Shown: positions 17,294 through 25,041, counted from the stretch's first letter. The stretch is DNA of 37,889 nt from Caballeronia sp. (GCF_028292365.1 NZ_JAQGMM010000561.1:1-37889), one strand, 5' to 3'. The notes: generated from the sequence alone by a model not told the origin. Numbers and translations are program-made.

Positions 17294-19639
17294 TTGGGTG
17301 TCTCGCTTGTCTTAGGTCTGGTGCTCTTGGATTCTGCTGGTTGTCAGCTGTTGCTTGCTAGCTGCTGGCAGAATCCAAGTGCGCGAATTGATTTACCCCG
17401 TGACCTACCCCGTGACCAACCCCGGCGCGAGCGAGCCCAACCTTGGAGCTCTGACGCTTTGCACTCTTCGGATTCCGCCGGACTTGACTTGCCATTGCCG
17501 TTGCGCAATTTCGCCGCGACCCGGCGAATGCTGCTGGTCGTGCTGGCGGCATCGATCCTTTTTCCGGTCGTGTTCCTGCTTGGCTACGGTTATTACGATT
17601 ACCAGCGCCGCATGACCGAATCCAACGATATCGCCGACCGCGTCGCGCGTGTCGCCGACGAACAAGCCGTCAAGGTGCTCGACCTCAACCGCGAGATCTC
17701 AACGCGTATTGTGGAAATGCTCGCCGATAGCGACGACGCCCAGATCACCGCGAATCAGAAAGCCATCCATGACCGCCTGAGCGTAATAGGCGAATCGTTT
17801 GACCAGGTCGCGGGCATCACCATCTTTGGCGTGAAAGGCGAAATGCTCGCCAGCAACCGCTTTTTCCCCGTGCCAACCGTCTCGATCGCCAACCGAGACG
17901 ACTTCACCTCGGCTCGCGCTATCCGTCCGGATCCCTATTTTTCGCTGCCGCTCCTCAGCAGCATCCAGCAAGACGATGTATTTACGACCAGTGTCGGCCG
18001 TAGCCTGAACGACGGCCGTTTTGCGGGCGTCGTGTCGATCGCGCTCAAACGCGATTATTTCGCAGGCTTCTATCGCGATCTGTCGAATGGTGAACCGGGC
18101 ATGAGCGTCGGCTTGTTCCGGCGCGACGGCGGCATTCTTGTGCGCGAGCCGCCGAGCCGCCCCGGCATCACACACGCTCGGGACGCGGCGTTCACCGGCG
18201 CCATGCGCAACAACGAGCTGTTCGGCCGCATTCGGATCCGCTCAAGCATTGATGGCGTGGAGCGAGTCGTGGCGTTTCGCCGAGCAGGTGACTACCCGCT
18301 CTACGTGACGAGCGCTATTCCGACCGCTGCGATTTTCGCGGAGTGGCGGCAGCACTACTCGCTGATAGCCGTGATTACGGCGGCGCCGTGCGTCGCAGTC
18401 TGGCTGCTTGTGCTGTTTTCGTTGCGCCAGCTGCGAGCGCAACAGGCCGCATGGGAGCGTTGGCGGGCGGAGGTCGCCATGCGGCTCTCGGCCGAGGCAT
18501 CCAGCCGGCAATTGCGGCGCATGGGCGCGCTCGGCAATCTGGTGGCCAATGTGGCGCACGATTTCAATAACTTGCTGATGGTGGTGTCGGCGAATATGGA
18601 ACTCGCGCGGCGCAAGAATTTCAATGGACTTGAACGGGAAGTCCTCGCAGTGGAGCGCGCAACCGCCGGCGCTGAAGCGCTCGCAAGACGCTTGCTCAGC
18701 GTCGCGCGCAAGCAGCCTCTCAAGCAGGAGCCGATCGACCTCGCTGTCTGGCTGCCCGCGGCGACCGGGCTGATCGAAACGGCCGCTGGCGAGAAGGTCC
18801 AGGTGAAAGTGCAGGTGTCGCCGGACATGTGGCAGGTTCGCGCGGACGCTACCGAGCTTGAGTTTGCGATCATCAATATTGCTGTAAATGCCCGCGATGC
18901 AATGCCTCGTGGCGGCCGTTTTGTAATCCGCAGCCAGAACGTTCGCGTGACGGCGGACAACGTGTTGCCCGACGGCGAATATGCCTTGCTGGCCTTCACC
19001 GACAGCGGCGAGGGCATGACGGAGTTGACCGCGCGGCGCGCATTCGAGCCGCTGTTCACGACCAAGCTGAGCGGCTCAGGAACGGGCCTGGGGTTGGCGC
19101 AAGTGCTGGCGGCAAGCGAGCAGGCGGGTGGTACCGCGCGCCTTGACAGCGTGCCGGGGCGCGGCACGACCGTGCGGCTTTATCTGCCCCGATACCACGC
19201 TCCGTCCGCCGCGACGGCGACTGCGCCGGACGACGCGCCCGTCACGCTGGATTCGCCGGATTCGCGGGACAACGCTGCGTCGGCGCCGCTACATCCTGGT
19301 TCGATCTTGCTGGTGGAAGACAACGAGGAAGTCGCGGCGGGCGTGGCGGCGGTACTCGCTACGTTTGGCTGCGACGTACGTCACGAACTCACCGCCGACA
19401 AAGCCTTCGACCTGCTCAGCGAAGGCAGTCGCTTCGACCTGGTGTTGTCGGATATACAAATGCCTGGCCGGCTTAACGGAATCGACCTGGCTGAGAAGGT
19501 GCGCGGCACCTGGCCCACGCAGCGGATCGCGTTGATGACCGGGTATGCCGACGAATTCGAGCGCGCACGCCACACCGGGGTGACCATTCTCGCGAAGCCA
19601 TTCAATATCGACGAACTGCGCGAGCTGGTGCTGCGCTGA
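17294..19639 (+). CDS. Membrane hybrid histidine kinase with extracytoplasmic PDC/dCache-like sensor and one receiver
   Basis: 781 residues if the TTG at 17294 is used; the first ATG is at 17528 (residue 79, at the start of TM1), and the intervening segment is low-quality Pro/Arg-rich sequence, so the true start is uncertain. TM1 is at about 80-100, a periplasmic PDC/dCache-like sensor at about 105-345 (ITIFGVKGEMLASNRFFP, DDFTSARAIRPDPYF), and TM2 at about 352-375. HisKA carries His422 in NVAHDFNNLL. HATPase_c follows (GSGTGLGLAQVLAASEQAGG), then one receiver with Asp720 (LSDIQMPG) and a KPF lysine. Such kinases sense small extracellular metabolites. It converges on a single-receiver gene at 19660, a likely partner. 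Its start lies 5 bp after the Gly-rich protein gene. Confidence 0.88.
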   Translation: MGVSLVLGLVLLDSAGCQLLLASCWQNPSARIDLPRDLPRDQPRRERAQPWSSDALHSSDSAGLDLPLPLRNFAATRRMLLVVLAASILFPVVFLLGYGYYDYQRRMTESNDIADRVARVADEQAVKVLDLNREISTRIVEMLADSDDAQITANQKAIHDRLSVIGESFDQVAGITIFGVKGEMLASNRFFPVPTVSIANRDDFTSARAIRPDPYFSLPLLSSIQQDDVFTTSVGRSLNDGRFAGVVSIALKRDYFAGFYRDLSNGEPGMSVGLFRRDGGILVREPPSRPGITHARDAAFTGAMRNNELFGRIRIRSSIDGVERVVAFRRAGDYPLYVTSAIPTAAIFAEWRQHYSLIAVITAAPCVAVWLLVLFSLRQLRAQQAAWERWRAEVAMRLSAEASSRQLRRMGALGNLVANVAHDFNNLLMVVSANMELARRKNFNGLEREVLAVERATAGAEALARRLLSVARKQPLKQEPIDLAVWLPAATGLIETAAGEKVQVKVQVSPDMWQVRADATELEFAIINIAVNARDAMPRGGRFVIRSQNVRVTADNVLPDGEYALLAFTDSGEGMTELTARRAFEPLFTTKLSGSGTGLGLAQVLAASEQAGGTARLDSVPGRGTTVRLYLPRYHAPSAATATAPDDAPVTLDSPDSRDNAASAPLHPGSILLVEDNEEVAAGVAAVLATFGCDVRHELTADKAFDLLSEGSRFDLVLSDIQMPGRLNGIDLAEKVRGTWPTQRIALMTGYADEFERARHTGVTILAKPFNIDELRELVLR
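17394..17417 (+). repeat. Tandem 12-bp duplication in the 5' part of the kinase frame
   Basis: TACCCCGTGACC is present twice head-to-tail, and a third partial copy follows (AACCCCG). It encodes LPRDLPRD if the upstream TTG start is used. It lies in the segment whose coding status is doubtful. Confidence 0.6.
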
Positions 19640-19666
19640 CTCATTAACTCATTAACTCATTAACTC
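19639..19666. repeat. 8-bp tandem repeat (ACTCATTA x3) covering two convergent stop codons
   Basis: Three perfect head-to-tail copies of ACTCATTA plus a partial fourth fill the 20-bp gap between the hybrid kinase and the convergent receiver gene. The repeat begins with the last base of the kinase TGA, and the TAA of the minus-strand gene is inside it. Confidence 0.8.
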
Positions 19667-20121
19667 GTCGACGCTCTATTCGGGGCGAAAAAATCGCTGA
19701 GTACTTCCGAGATGCGCCACATGGGACAGGGACGGCGACAATGGCCGTCGTAACCTGCTTCCTGCAACACCGGGACCGGATCTTCCGGAAGGAAATTGCT
19801 GAATGCGAGAAGCAGTGTGCCGGCGTGGCTCGGGTTATCGCTGAGTTTGCGCACGAAACCGGCGTGCTCGCCGGTCGCGAGGCGGGTATCGATCATCAAT
19901 GCCTGCGGATGCCAGTCTTCAATCAGAAGCGTTAGCGCGTCCACATCCTTTACGTGCTGCGCCGCCAGCCCTTTTAAACCAAGCAGCAGCACAAACGACC
20001 CGCCAATCATTGCGTCGCGATGCGCAATCACGACCCGCTGGTCAGGCATGTGCGTGGGCAGGCGCTTGGGATGCCATAAAGCGAACTGGTCCTGGTCCGC
20101 TTCGAAAGGGCGTCGTGTCAC
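19660..20121 (-). CDS. Degenerate single-domain response regulator
   Basis: A 153-residue protein that is mostly one receiver-like domain. A GTG start at 20121 is supported by GAGGA 5-6 nt upstream. Residues about 29-145 align with a receiver: VVIAHRDAMIGG takes the place of the usual acidic pair, leaving one Asp (Asp36). Asp78 in LMIDTRLA is in the phospho-acceptor position. The conserved Lys-Pro is Arg-Pro (HCRRPCP, Arg130). It has no output domain. The losses suggest weakened phosphorylation chemistry, or a role as a decoy or adaptor. It converges on the PDC hybrid kinase, with only 20 bp between the stops, suggesting a functional link. The first 24 residues are a non-conserved extension; Met25 is an alternative start. 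Confidence 0.72.
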   Translation of the reverse strand: MTRRPFEADQDQFALWHPKRLPTHMPDQRVVIAHRDAMIGGSFVLLLGLKGLAAQHVKDVDALTLLIEDWHPQALMIDTRLATGEHAGFVRKLSDNPSHAGTLLLAFSNFLPEDPVPVLQEAGYDGHCRRPCPMWRISEVLSDFFAPNRASTS

Positions 20122-20282
20122 GGATTCCTCGAAAGTGAGGCGATCGGTTAGCCAACCAGTGACGCGTCGGGGAATCGAAAGCAGGCGGACGTGAAGTCAA
20201 CCGTGTTCTGGCATGGCCGCGGGACGGCGACTTTACTATTCCTTGCTTCTTTAGCGCCCGTTGAAAACCAGGAGTGTCCTGT

Positions 20283-20339
20283 ATGAGCGAAGCAAAAAAC
20301 GGTCCGCGCTACGCGTGCGGGGGCACGCCGTGCGAATGA
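20283..20339 (+). CDS. 18-residue Cys/Gly peptide ORF
   Basis: The frame encodes MSEAKNGPRYACGGTPCE. The ATG is preceded by AGGAG (20270-20274) at 8 nt, a good Shine-Dalgarno arrangement, and TACTAT at 20234-20239 could be a -10 box, although no clear -35 is seen. The product has two cysteines with a CGGTPC core. Such a composition fits a metal-binding or ribosomally made modified peptide, but no maturation enzyme is adjacent and I do not recognise the family. It lies alone in a 270-bp gap between two minus-strand genes. Too short to prove from one sequence; could be chance. Confidence 0.4.
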   Translation: MSEAKNGPRYACGGTPCE

Positions 20340-20391
20340 GAGGGTGTTGAGAGGGGGCGAACGGGTGGGAGGACTGCGGGTGAATCCGAAA

Positions 20392-20979
20392 TCAGTCGCC
20401 GGCTGTTTGCGCGTCGGCGTCGGTGTCAGCAGCGGCGCCGGAGCCGAATTCCGGGGCGAATGCCTTGGCTCGCAGGCTGATCTTTTCCGCGTAGGCTTTC
20501 GAGCCGCCGTAGCTCTTCAAGGCCGCGCCCACGTCGCCGCGAGCGGACTGGACATAACCGTGGAGAATCGCCGATCCGGCTTCGATATTCGCCTTCGCTT
20601 CAGTCAGGTCGATGTTACGCACGAGTTGTTTGTGCGCCGCGGGCACGACCTGCATCAGCCCGGTTGCGCCATTGGAGCCGCGGGCCTTTTCCTTGAAACG
20701 GGATTCAACGGAGATGATGGCGAGGAGGAGGGCGGGAGGAAGCGAGTATTTCGATGCTGCCGACATGACCGCGGCTGAAATCTGCTCTGCTTTTGCGCGT
20801 GCGACACCAAACTTTTCGGAGATCAGCCGGGAGACCTGATGAGTGGCTTCGACGCTGGCGTCACTGGCCGCGGCATCTTGGTGGGCGGCCTCCGGAGCGC
20901 GTTCCTGGGCCACCGCGCCTTGCATCGGTCCTAGCGTTGCGCCAAGCGTCAGCGCAGCAAGCCAAAGAAGTCTGCTCAT
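20392..20979 (-). CDS. Exported lytic transglycosylase (SLT domain)
   Basis: 195 residues from the ATG at 20979. A signal peptide (about 1-24, cleavage after GAVA) and an Ala/Asp-rich linker precede an SLT lysozyme-like domain (about 65-175). The catalytic Glu92 lies in IISVESRFKEKARGSNGATGLMQ, followed by the GLMQ motif. These enzymes cleave the MurNAc-GlcNAc bond of peptidoglycan to leave 1,6-anhydro ends. An in-frame ATG at 21009 is rejected because it overlaps a clear -10 box (TATAAT), so transcription begins downstream of it. The C-terminus is a disordered Ala/Asp tail. At under 200 residues it is a short member of the family. A single-gene transcript is likely. Confidence 0.88.
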   Translation of the reverse strand: MSRLLWLAALTLGATLGPMQGAVAQERAPEAAHQDAAASDASVEATHQVSRLISEKFGVARAKAEQISAAVMSAASKYSLPPALLLAIISVESRFKEKARGSNGATGLMQVVPAAHKQLVRNIDLTEAKANIEAGSAILHGYVQSARGDVGAALKSYGGSKAYAEKISLRAKAFAPEFGSGAAADTDADAQTAGD

Positions 20980-21007
20980 GGGAAGTGGCCTTGGGAGGGA
21001 AGGTCGC

Positions 21008-21035
21008 ATTATACAGACGAGAAAAATCCTTGCAA
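21008..21035 (-). promoter_or_regulatory. Sigma70 promoter of the lytic transglycosylase gene
   Basis: On the minus strand a -35 TTGCAA (21030-21035) and a perfect -10 TATAAT (21008-21013) are separated by 16 bp. The start of transcription is expected near 21001, leaving a 20-nt leader before the ATG at 20979. This decides the start codon of the gene. Confidence 0.75.
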
Positions 21036-21119
21036 ATCATGTGTTTGCTTGGCCCGGGTAGCGGCTCTGGGCGCGTTCGGTCAGCAATTAGCAGACTCGT
21101 GGCGGACCTGTCGGCGTGC

Positions 21120-22688
21120 TCAGGAACTCGCTACCGGGGCCGCCGCGTGGGCGAGCGGCCGAACGCAGTCGCGCCCTGCGGCCTTCGCTTTGTAGAGCTG
21201 CTGGTCGGCGGCGCCGAGCAGCCCGTACGCGCCGGCGAGACCCGGCGGCGACGCCGTTGCGCAGCCTATGCTCACCGTTACCAAGCCGAGCGCGCTTGCT
21301 CGATGGGGGATCGCGCACGCTTGCACATGCTGGCGGATTGTTTCGGCAATATGCTGTGCGCCTTCCAGAGGTGTATCGGGCAGCAGCACGACGAATTCTT
21401 CGCCGCCGTAGCGCGCGGGGACATCGCCCGGACGGCGCACGGCCATGGAAATGCTGTGCGCGACGGTGGCAAGTGCATCGTCGCCGAGTGCGTGGCCGTA
21501 GGTGTCGTTGTAGGCCTTGAAATAATCGACATCGATGAATAACACCGACAAGGGCGTGCCCGCCCGGCGCCCGCGGCGCCATTCGTCGTCCATGCGTTCG
21601 TCGAAGGCGCGCCGGTTCGGCAGGCCGGTGAGCGCATCGGTGCCGGCCAGCCGGACGAGCTCCTCCTGTGCGCGGGCGCGTTCGCGCAGCGACAGCGCAA
21701 GCAGCCACGACACCGCGACGAAACTCAAGCCCGACAGCAGCGTCAGCGCGCCGACGATCCGGCTGCGTTCGCGCCACGGCTCCAGTACTTCGTCCTCGGC
21801 CGGGGCCACGACGGCGATGAACGGCGTCCCCGGCACGTGCGAGAACGTGTAGAGGCGGCGCACGCCATCGACCGGGGAGGTGGCCACGTACGATCCCGAC
21901 GCGGCATTCACCATGCGCGAGAAGGTGGGCGAACTGGCGACGTTGCGCCCGATCACGTCATTGCGGAAAGGCTTGCGGGCGATCATCGTGCCGTCCTGAT
22001 GGACGATGAAGATCGACCCCTTCGCGCCCACGTTGAGCTTGTCCAGCAGCGAGTTGAAATAGGCGACGTTCAGCGCGAGCAGCGCGATGCCGGCGAACGA
22101 GCCATCGGGTGCGTTGACGCGCCGGCTCAAGCCGATCGTCGGGGTGCCGCGCAAACGCGACGCAAACGGATGCGAGAAGAACAGGCCAATCGAGGGGCTG
22201 CGTTGCTGGGCGTAGAAATATTCGCGGTCGGCGAAAGAGCTCGTCGAAAAGGGGATGTCCTTGCTTACCGCCGTAACCTTGCCGTGCGCATCCAGCACGT
22301 AGGCGCCGGTGATGTAGGCCGCGGCGGTCGCACGGTCGAAGAGGATCTGGCGGCGCAGGGCCGGCGAGAGTCCCATCATGGCCGGATTCTGCGCGCCCTC
22401 GACCATCGCGTTGAGAGAGAGGTTGTAGATTTCGACATTGCGGGCGAGGTCGCTGCTCATGATCGCGACGAGATTTGCCGATGTTTCGTGGGCATGGTCG
22501 AGCACGCCCTGGCGCCCCTGATACAACGTAACGAGGGACAAGCTCGCCATCAGTACCGCCGCCACGGTACCGGCCACGCCCGCGAGCAGCGGATGGTGGG
22601 ACAGCGTGCTCGCCATGCCGACAGCGGTCCAGCGCGACCGGATGCGGCGCTTTCTCAACACTGTGGCGGGCGGCGCGTCAGCGTTCAT
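21120..22688 (-). CDS. Membrane diguanylate cyclase with extracytoplasmic dCache/PDC sensor and GGDEF domain
   Basis: 522 residues from the ATG at 22688 (a GTG at 22700 would add four). TM1 is at about 33-55, a periplasmic dCache-like sensor at about 60-305 (with the HGKVTAVSKD and FADREYFYAQQ signatures of this sensor fold), and TM2 at about 309-332. The GGDEF domain starts near DALTGLPNRRAFDERM. The active-site GGEEF is at residues 428-432 and the inhibitory RxxD site (RPGD, 419-422) is at the right distance, so the enzyme should make c-di-GMP from two GTP and be product-inhibited. No EAL domain is present. The gene is alone on its strand. Signal unknown; the sensor class often binds amino acids or organic acids. 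Confidence 0.93.
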   Translation of the reverse strand: MNADAPPATVLRKRRIRSRWTAVGMASTLSHHPLLAGVAGTVAAVLMASLSLVTLYQGRQGVLDHAHETSANLVAIMSSDLARNVEIYNLSLNAMVEGAQNPAMMGLSPALRRQILFDRATAAAYITGAYVLDAHGKVTAVSKDIPFSTSSFADREYFYAQQRSPSIGLFFSHPFASRLRGTPTIGLSRRVNAPDGSFAGIALLALNVAYFNSLLDKLNVGAKGSIFIVHQDGTMIARKPFRNDVIGRNVASSPTFSRMVNAASGSYVATSPVDGVRRLYTFSHVPGTPFIAVVAPAEDEVLEPWRERSRIVGALTLLSGLSFVAVSWLLALSLRERARAQEELVRLAGTDALTGLPNRRAFDERMDDEWRRGRRAGTPLSVLFIDVDYFKAYNDTYGHALGDDALATVAHSISMAVRRPGDVPARYGGEEFVVLLPDTPLEGAQHIAETIRQHVQACAIPHRASALGLVTVSIGCATASPPGLAGAYGLLGAADQQLYKAKAAGRDCVRPLAHAAAPVASS

Positions 22689-23029
22689 CGCGGGCAGCAC
22701 GGGGCGCAGTGCTGCGCTGGGCGCGCACAGTCAGACGACGGCATGGATTTCGGGTTTGGCATCGTGCGGCAGATTGGATCGGGAGGCTAGCCACGTCCGG
22801 CTTGCTGGCCGCATTGTATCGGCTCGAACTTTCGTTTTCGCAATCGTTCTCGCTTTCGTTCTCGCGCGTTTCGCGCCGGCAGGATTAGCCGGGTTTGTTC
22901 GCTATGTGGAGCGGTGCCCACCCTTGATCCATGCTTGATCTGCGTATTTGAGATCACTGAAGCGGTTCGGAAGTGTCCCTGCGCGTTGCCGGGAGAATAT
23001 TACAAATTCATTTCAATCGTGGTAGTCTC

Positions 23030-23209
23030 CCTCCGTCTTTGGGGAGTAGCCGGCTTCCATTTACTGGAAGCGCTCATGTCAACACGCTTGGTTCGATCGA
23101 ACCGTGGCATGAGCAACCGTTCAGCTTTTGGTTGGCAAGACCATCGATGTGTCGGGGAGACCGGTCGGGCTCACCGCTGCATCGCATGTTCTCGCCCGAC
23201 CTGAATGTC
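23030..23209 (+). promoter_or_regulatory. yybP-ykoY (manganese) riboswitch upstream of mntP
   Basis: The hallmarks of the class are present in order: GGGGAGTAGC (23041-23050), GCTCATGTCAACACGC with GCTCATG (23072-23078) pairing with CATGAGC (23108-23114), then GGTCGGGC (23163-23170) pairing perfectly with GCCCGACC (23194-23201), with the conserved GGGCTCACCGCT and CTGAATGT. It ends 23 nt before the mntP ATG. Members bind Mn2+ and switch on exporter expression. No Shine-Dalgarno is obvious at the gene, and no terminator is seen in the gap, so control is likely translational or Rho-linked. Confidence 0.93.
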
Positions 23210-23231
23210 TTAACAAGAACCCCACCTTTCC

Positions 23232-23801
23232 ATGAATATCGCTTCTACTCTCCTGCTCGCCTTCGCCATGTCGACGGACGCCTTTGCCGCTGCTGTTGGC
23301 AAGGGCGCCACGCTACATCGTCCGCGGATGCGCGAGGCGCTTCGTACCGGCCTGATCTTCGGCGTGATTGAAGCCATCACGCCGCTGGTCGGCTGGGCGC
23401 TTGGCAAGGCCGCCGCGCCGTATGTCGCCTCATGGGACCACTGGATCGCGTTCAGCCTGCTGCTCGTGCTCGGCGTACGCATGATCAACTCGGGCCTGCG
23501 CGCGCCCACGCCGGAAGTCGAGAAGCCCAACAGCCACGGTTTCTGGCTGCTGGCGCTCACCGGATTCGCGACGAGTATCGACGCGATGGCGGTGGGAGCG
23601 GGACTCGCTTTTATCGATGTGAACATTTTGTCGACGGCTGCGACCATCGGACTGGCGACGCTGATCATGGTGACCCTGGGCGTGATGGTCGGACGTTTTC
23701 TCGGCAAGGCTGTCGGCCAGAGGGCGGAGATGGCGGGCGGCGTGGTTCTTGTTGTTATTGGCTCGGTGATCCTGGCCGAGCATCTTGGCTATATGAGTTG
23801 A
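23232..23801 (+). CDS. mntP: Manganese efflux pump MntP
   Basis: A 189-residue six-helix membrane protein of the MntP (YebN) family. The two internally repeated signatures are [15 protein letters not shown] (about 12-26) and [17 protein letters not shown] (about 110-128), each with the conserved acidic residue in a transmembrane helix. A hydrophilic loop at about residues 88-102 ([13 protein letters not shown]) separates the halves. It exports Mn2+ across the inner membrane to avoid manganese toxicity. The riboswitch immediately upstream confirms both gene and substrate, because this RNA class controls mntP in many proteobacteria. It is likely monocistronic. Length matches the usual 185-190. 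Confidence 0.96.
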   Translation: MNIASTLLLAFAMSTDAFAAAVGKGATLHRPRMREALRTGLIFGVIEAITPLVGWALGKAAAPYVASWDHWIAFSLLLVLGVRMINSGLRAPTPEVEKPNSHGFWLLALTGFATSIDAMAVGAGLAFIDVNILSTAATIGLATLIMVTLGVMVGRFLGKAVGQRAEMAGGVVLVVIGSVILAEHLGYMS

Positions 23802-24220
23802 AATAGCGGATTACGGTTGGCATGCGGCAAGGCGCTCCTGCTTATATGTGGGGATTCTTGCCGCGACTGCGTTTGATGCCCTGGGAGAGCGGATGTTTGG
23901 CGGTCCGTGCCGGCAGCAGTGCAGCGAATGCGGATGCCAGGGTGAATGGCTTGTTGATCGTAGTGATCTTTATTATTCAATAAGGGATGCGAATTAGCTG
24001 TGCTTGAGAAAATCTGTCGTGCCTCGTCATGGCAGCATTCACATCCGCCGTCCCGCTAAGTCCGGAATAGCCTGAATTAGCCGCTAATTTATTTCATTGA
24101 GCTTACGTGTGCAGGGCTGCCAATTCAAAAAATCGATCCCTTAAGAATATGAATAACGACGCCTCGGCGCGCATCAAAACCATGCGTCAAAACTATTTCT
24201 ACTCTGCTTAACGAATGGGG
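23802..24220. other. Intergenic, no gene recognised
   Basis: About 420 bp after mntP carry no open frame with protein character. The DNA becomes AT-richer toward 24050-24220. I see no terminator or repeat worth naming. Confidence 0.5.
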
Positions 24221-24250
24221 TTGACTTGATATTTAACGCGCGCCTAGAAT
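24221..24250 (+). promoter_or_regulatory. Sigma70 promoter of the NRAMP-like gene leader
   Basis: TTGACT at 24221-24226 and TAGAAT at 24245-24250 are separated by 18 bp, an unusually good match for this GC-rich DNA. Transcription would start near 24257, about 735 nt before the transporter ATG. A weaker pair, TTGACG (24435-24440) with TACGAT (24460-24465), may be a second promoter. Confidence 0.65.
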
Positions 24251-24571
24251 TCGGGCATCGTCACAAACGGGGCTAATGCCTTGGACAGTTTTAGTAGTCG
24301 ACCTTCGAAGTTTTTCTCTGCCTGACAGGCAGGACGTTTGCGCTTGATTCCCTAGCCACCGTCTTGCCAGCAGGCAGGCGGTGCGCGTCTCGGTAAATGC
24401 AGTAAATACCCTGTGCACCCTTGAAACTAGCGTATTGACGCCAGGGTGACCTGCGTCCATACGATTCGTGTTGCGAGCTAACGCTCGTGACGGGTTCCGC
24501 TCGCGCCTTCTCGCTAGAAAGGCGCGCCGTGCAGATGATGACGTGCGTGTATACGCAATAAAGGAGCCTCC

Positions 24572-24634
24572 ATGCCGGACAGTGATAGTTATCCCTTACG
24601 CCGCACCTTCACTTTTGCCAGGGAAGGCGAGTAG
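24572..24634 (+). CDS. Leader ORF 1, 20-residue peptide
   Basis: The product is MPDSDSYPLRRTFTFAREGE. The ATG has AAGGAG 5 nt upstream, the best Shine-Dalgarno site in the leader. The acidic/proline N-terminus followed by Pro-Leu-Arg-Arg recalls, in character only, the short proline-containing leader peptide MgtL that controls the Salmonella Mg2+ transporter gene mgtA. Such sequences can stall or destabilise ribosomes when Mg2+ is low. The stop codon is 32 nt before the stem that hides the ribosome-binding site of ORF 2. Function is inferred from position; conservation is untested. Confidence 0.4.
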   Translation: MPDSDSYPLRRTFTFAREGE

Positions 24635-24666
24635 GTCCTTTTCGTCACGCGCATCGCGTGGCTGAA

Positions 24667-24713
24667 CTCCGATCTGCTGGCTTTCCGTCCATTGAAAAGC
24701 CACATTGTCGGAG
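24667..24713 (+). promoter_or_regulatory. Hairpin that sequesters the ribosome-binding site of leader ORF 2
   Basis: CTCCGA (24667-24672) pairs with TCGGAG (24708-24713), enclosing TGGCTTTC and GAAAAGCCA as an inner stem with one bulge. The 3' strand contains the GGAG that serves the ATG at 24721. Formation of the stem would block translation of ORF 2; ribosome stalling in ORF 1 or ion binding could change this. Confidence 0.5.
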
Positions 24714-24720
24714 AAGCATC

Positions 24721-24867
24721 ATGAACTTTGGTTTGCTCGTCCCGCACCTTCCGCGCGTCCACGAATCACGCCTTCACTACAACGCCATGCTGTCGCTGGA
24801 ATCCACCAGCCGGCATCGCTGCGCCAATGCATGGCGCGCATTCCGCAAATTCTTGTTTCAGGCCTGA
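24721..24867 (+). CDS. Leader ORF 2, 48-residue peptide
   Basis: A 48-residue product beginning MNFGLLVPHLPRVHESRLHY, rich in Arg, His and Leu with a hydrophobic-basic C-terminus (AWRAFRKFLFQA). The ATG follows GGAGAAG at 7 nt, but that site is paired in a hairpin (see 24667-24713). No signal peptide or known domain. It ends 54 nt before leader ORF 3. It may be a regulatory peptide whose translation matters more than its product, or a small membrane-active peptide. I do not recognise homologues. Confidence 0.42.
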   Translation: MNFGLLVPHLPRVHESRLHYNAMLSLESTSRHRCANAWRAFRKFLFQA

Positions 24868-24921
24868 TCAACGTTCCTGCATCTACGCTTGGTTATCCTA
24901 AATTTCATCTAAGGATGACTC

Positions 24922-25041
24922 ATGTCGTTCGTATGCGGGACAAACACGGCACTTCGTCTATCGGTCACCACGCTTTCTGGAAAAATAAAAAATGTCCACG
25001 CCATCTCAAGTTCTACCACCACGCACCGCGGTGCTCGATGA
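24922..25041 (+). CDS. Leader ORF 3, 39-residue peptide overlapping the transporter start
   Basis: The ATG has AAGGA at 6 nt spacing (24911-24915). The frame runs 39 codons and stops 50 nt inside the transporter gene, in a different frame. The transporter ATG itself (24992) has no good Shine-Dalgarno, so translation of this ORF could either block or feed the transporter start by coupling. The product (MSFVCGTNTALRLSVTTLSG and on) shows no domain. Could be a chance ORF. Confidence 0.33.
   Translation: MSFVCGTNTALRLSVTTLSGKIKNVHAISSSTTTHRGAR

Larger units (their letters stand above)
24257..24991 (+). promoter_or_regulatory. Long structured 5' leader of the NRAMP-like transporter gene
   Basis: The leader contains several perfect short stems: CTGCCTG/CAGGCAG (24318-24332); CACCG/CGGTG enclosing TGCC/GGCA (24357-24383); CACCCT/AGGGTG (24416-24448); CACGCG/CGCGTG (24646-24660); and CTCCGA/TCGGAG (24667-24713). 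Three short ORFs with Shine-Dalgarno sites follow one another (24572, 24721, 24922), the last crossing the transporter start. I could not fit it to the M-box, yybP-ykoY or ykkC consensus, so the sensed signal is not established. A ribosome- or ion-controlled switch is an inference from layout. Confidence 0.5.

Noticed and set aside
20283..20339. Methanobactin-like or other named copper peptide
   Set aside because: Two cysteines and glycine/proline alone are not enough, and no maturation enzyme is adjacent.
21009..21011. Upstream ATG for the lytic transglycosylase
   Set aside because: It overlaps the TATAAT -10 box, so it would not be in the transcript.
24257..24991. M-box or ykkC riboswitch in the NRAMP-like gene leader
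   Set aside because: I searched by eye for the conserved blocks (for example GGTGAGGCTCC of the M-box) and could not align them. A covariance-model search would be decisive.
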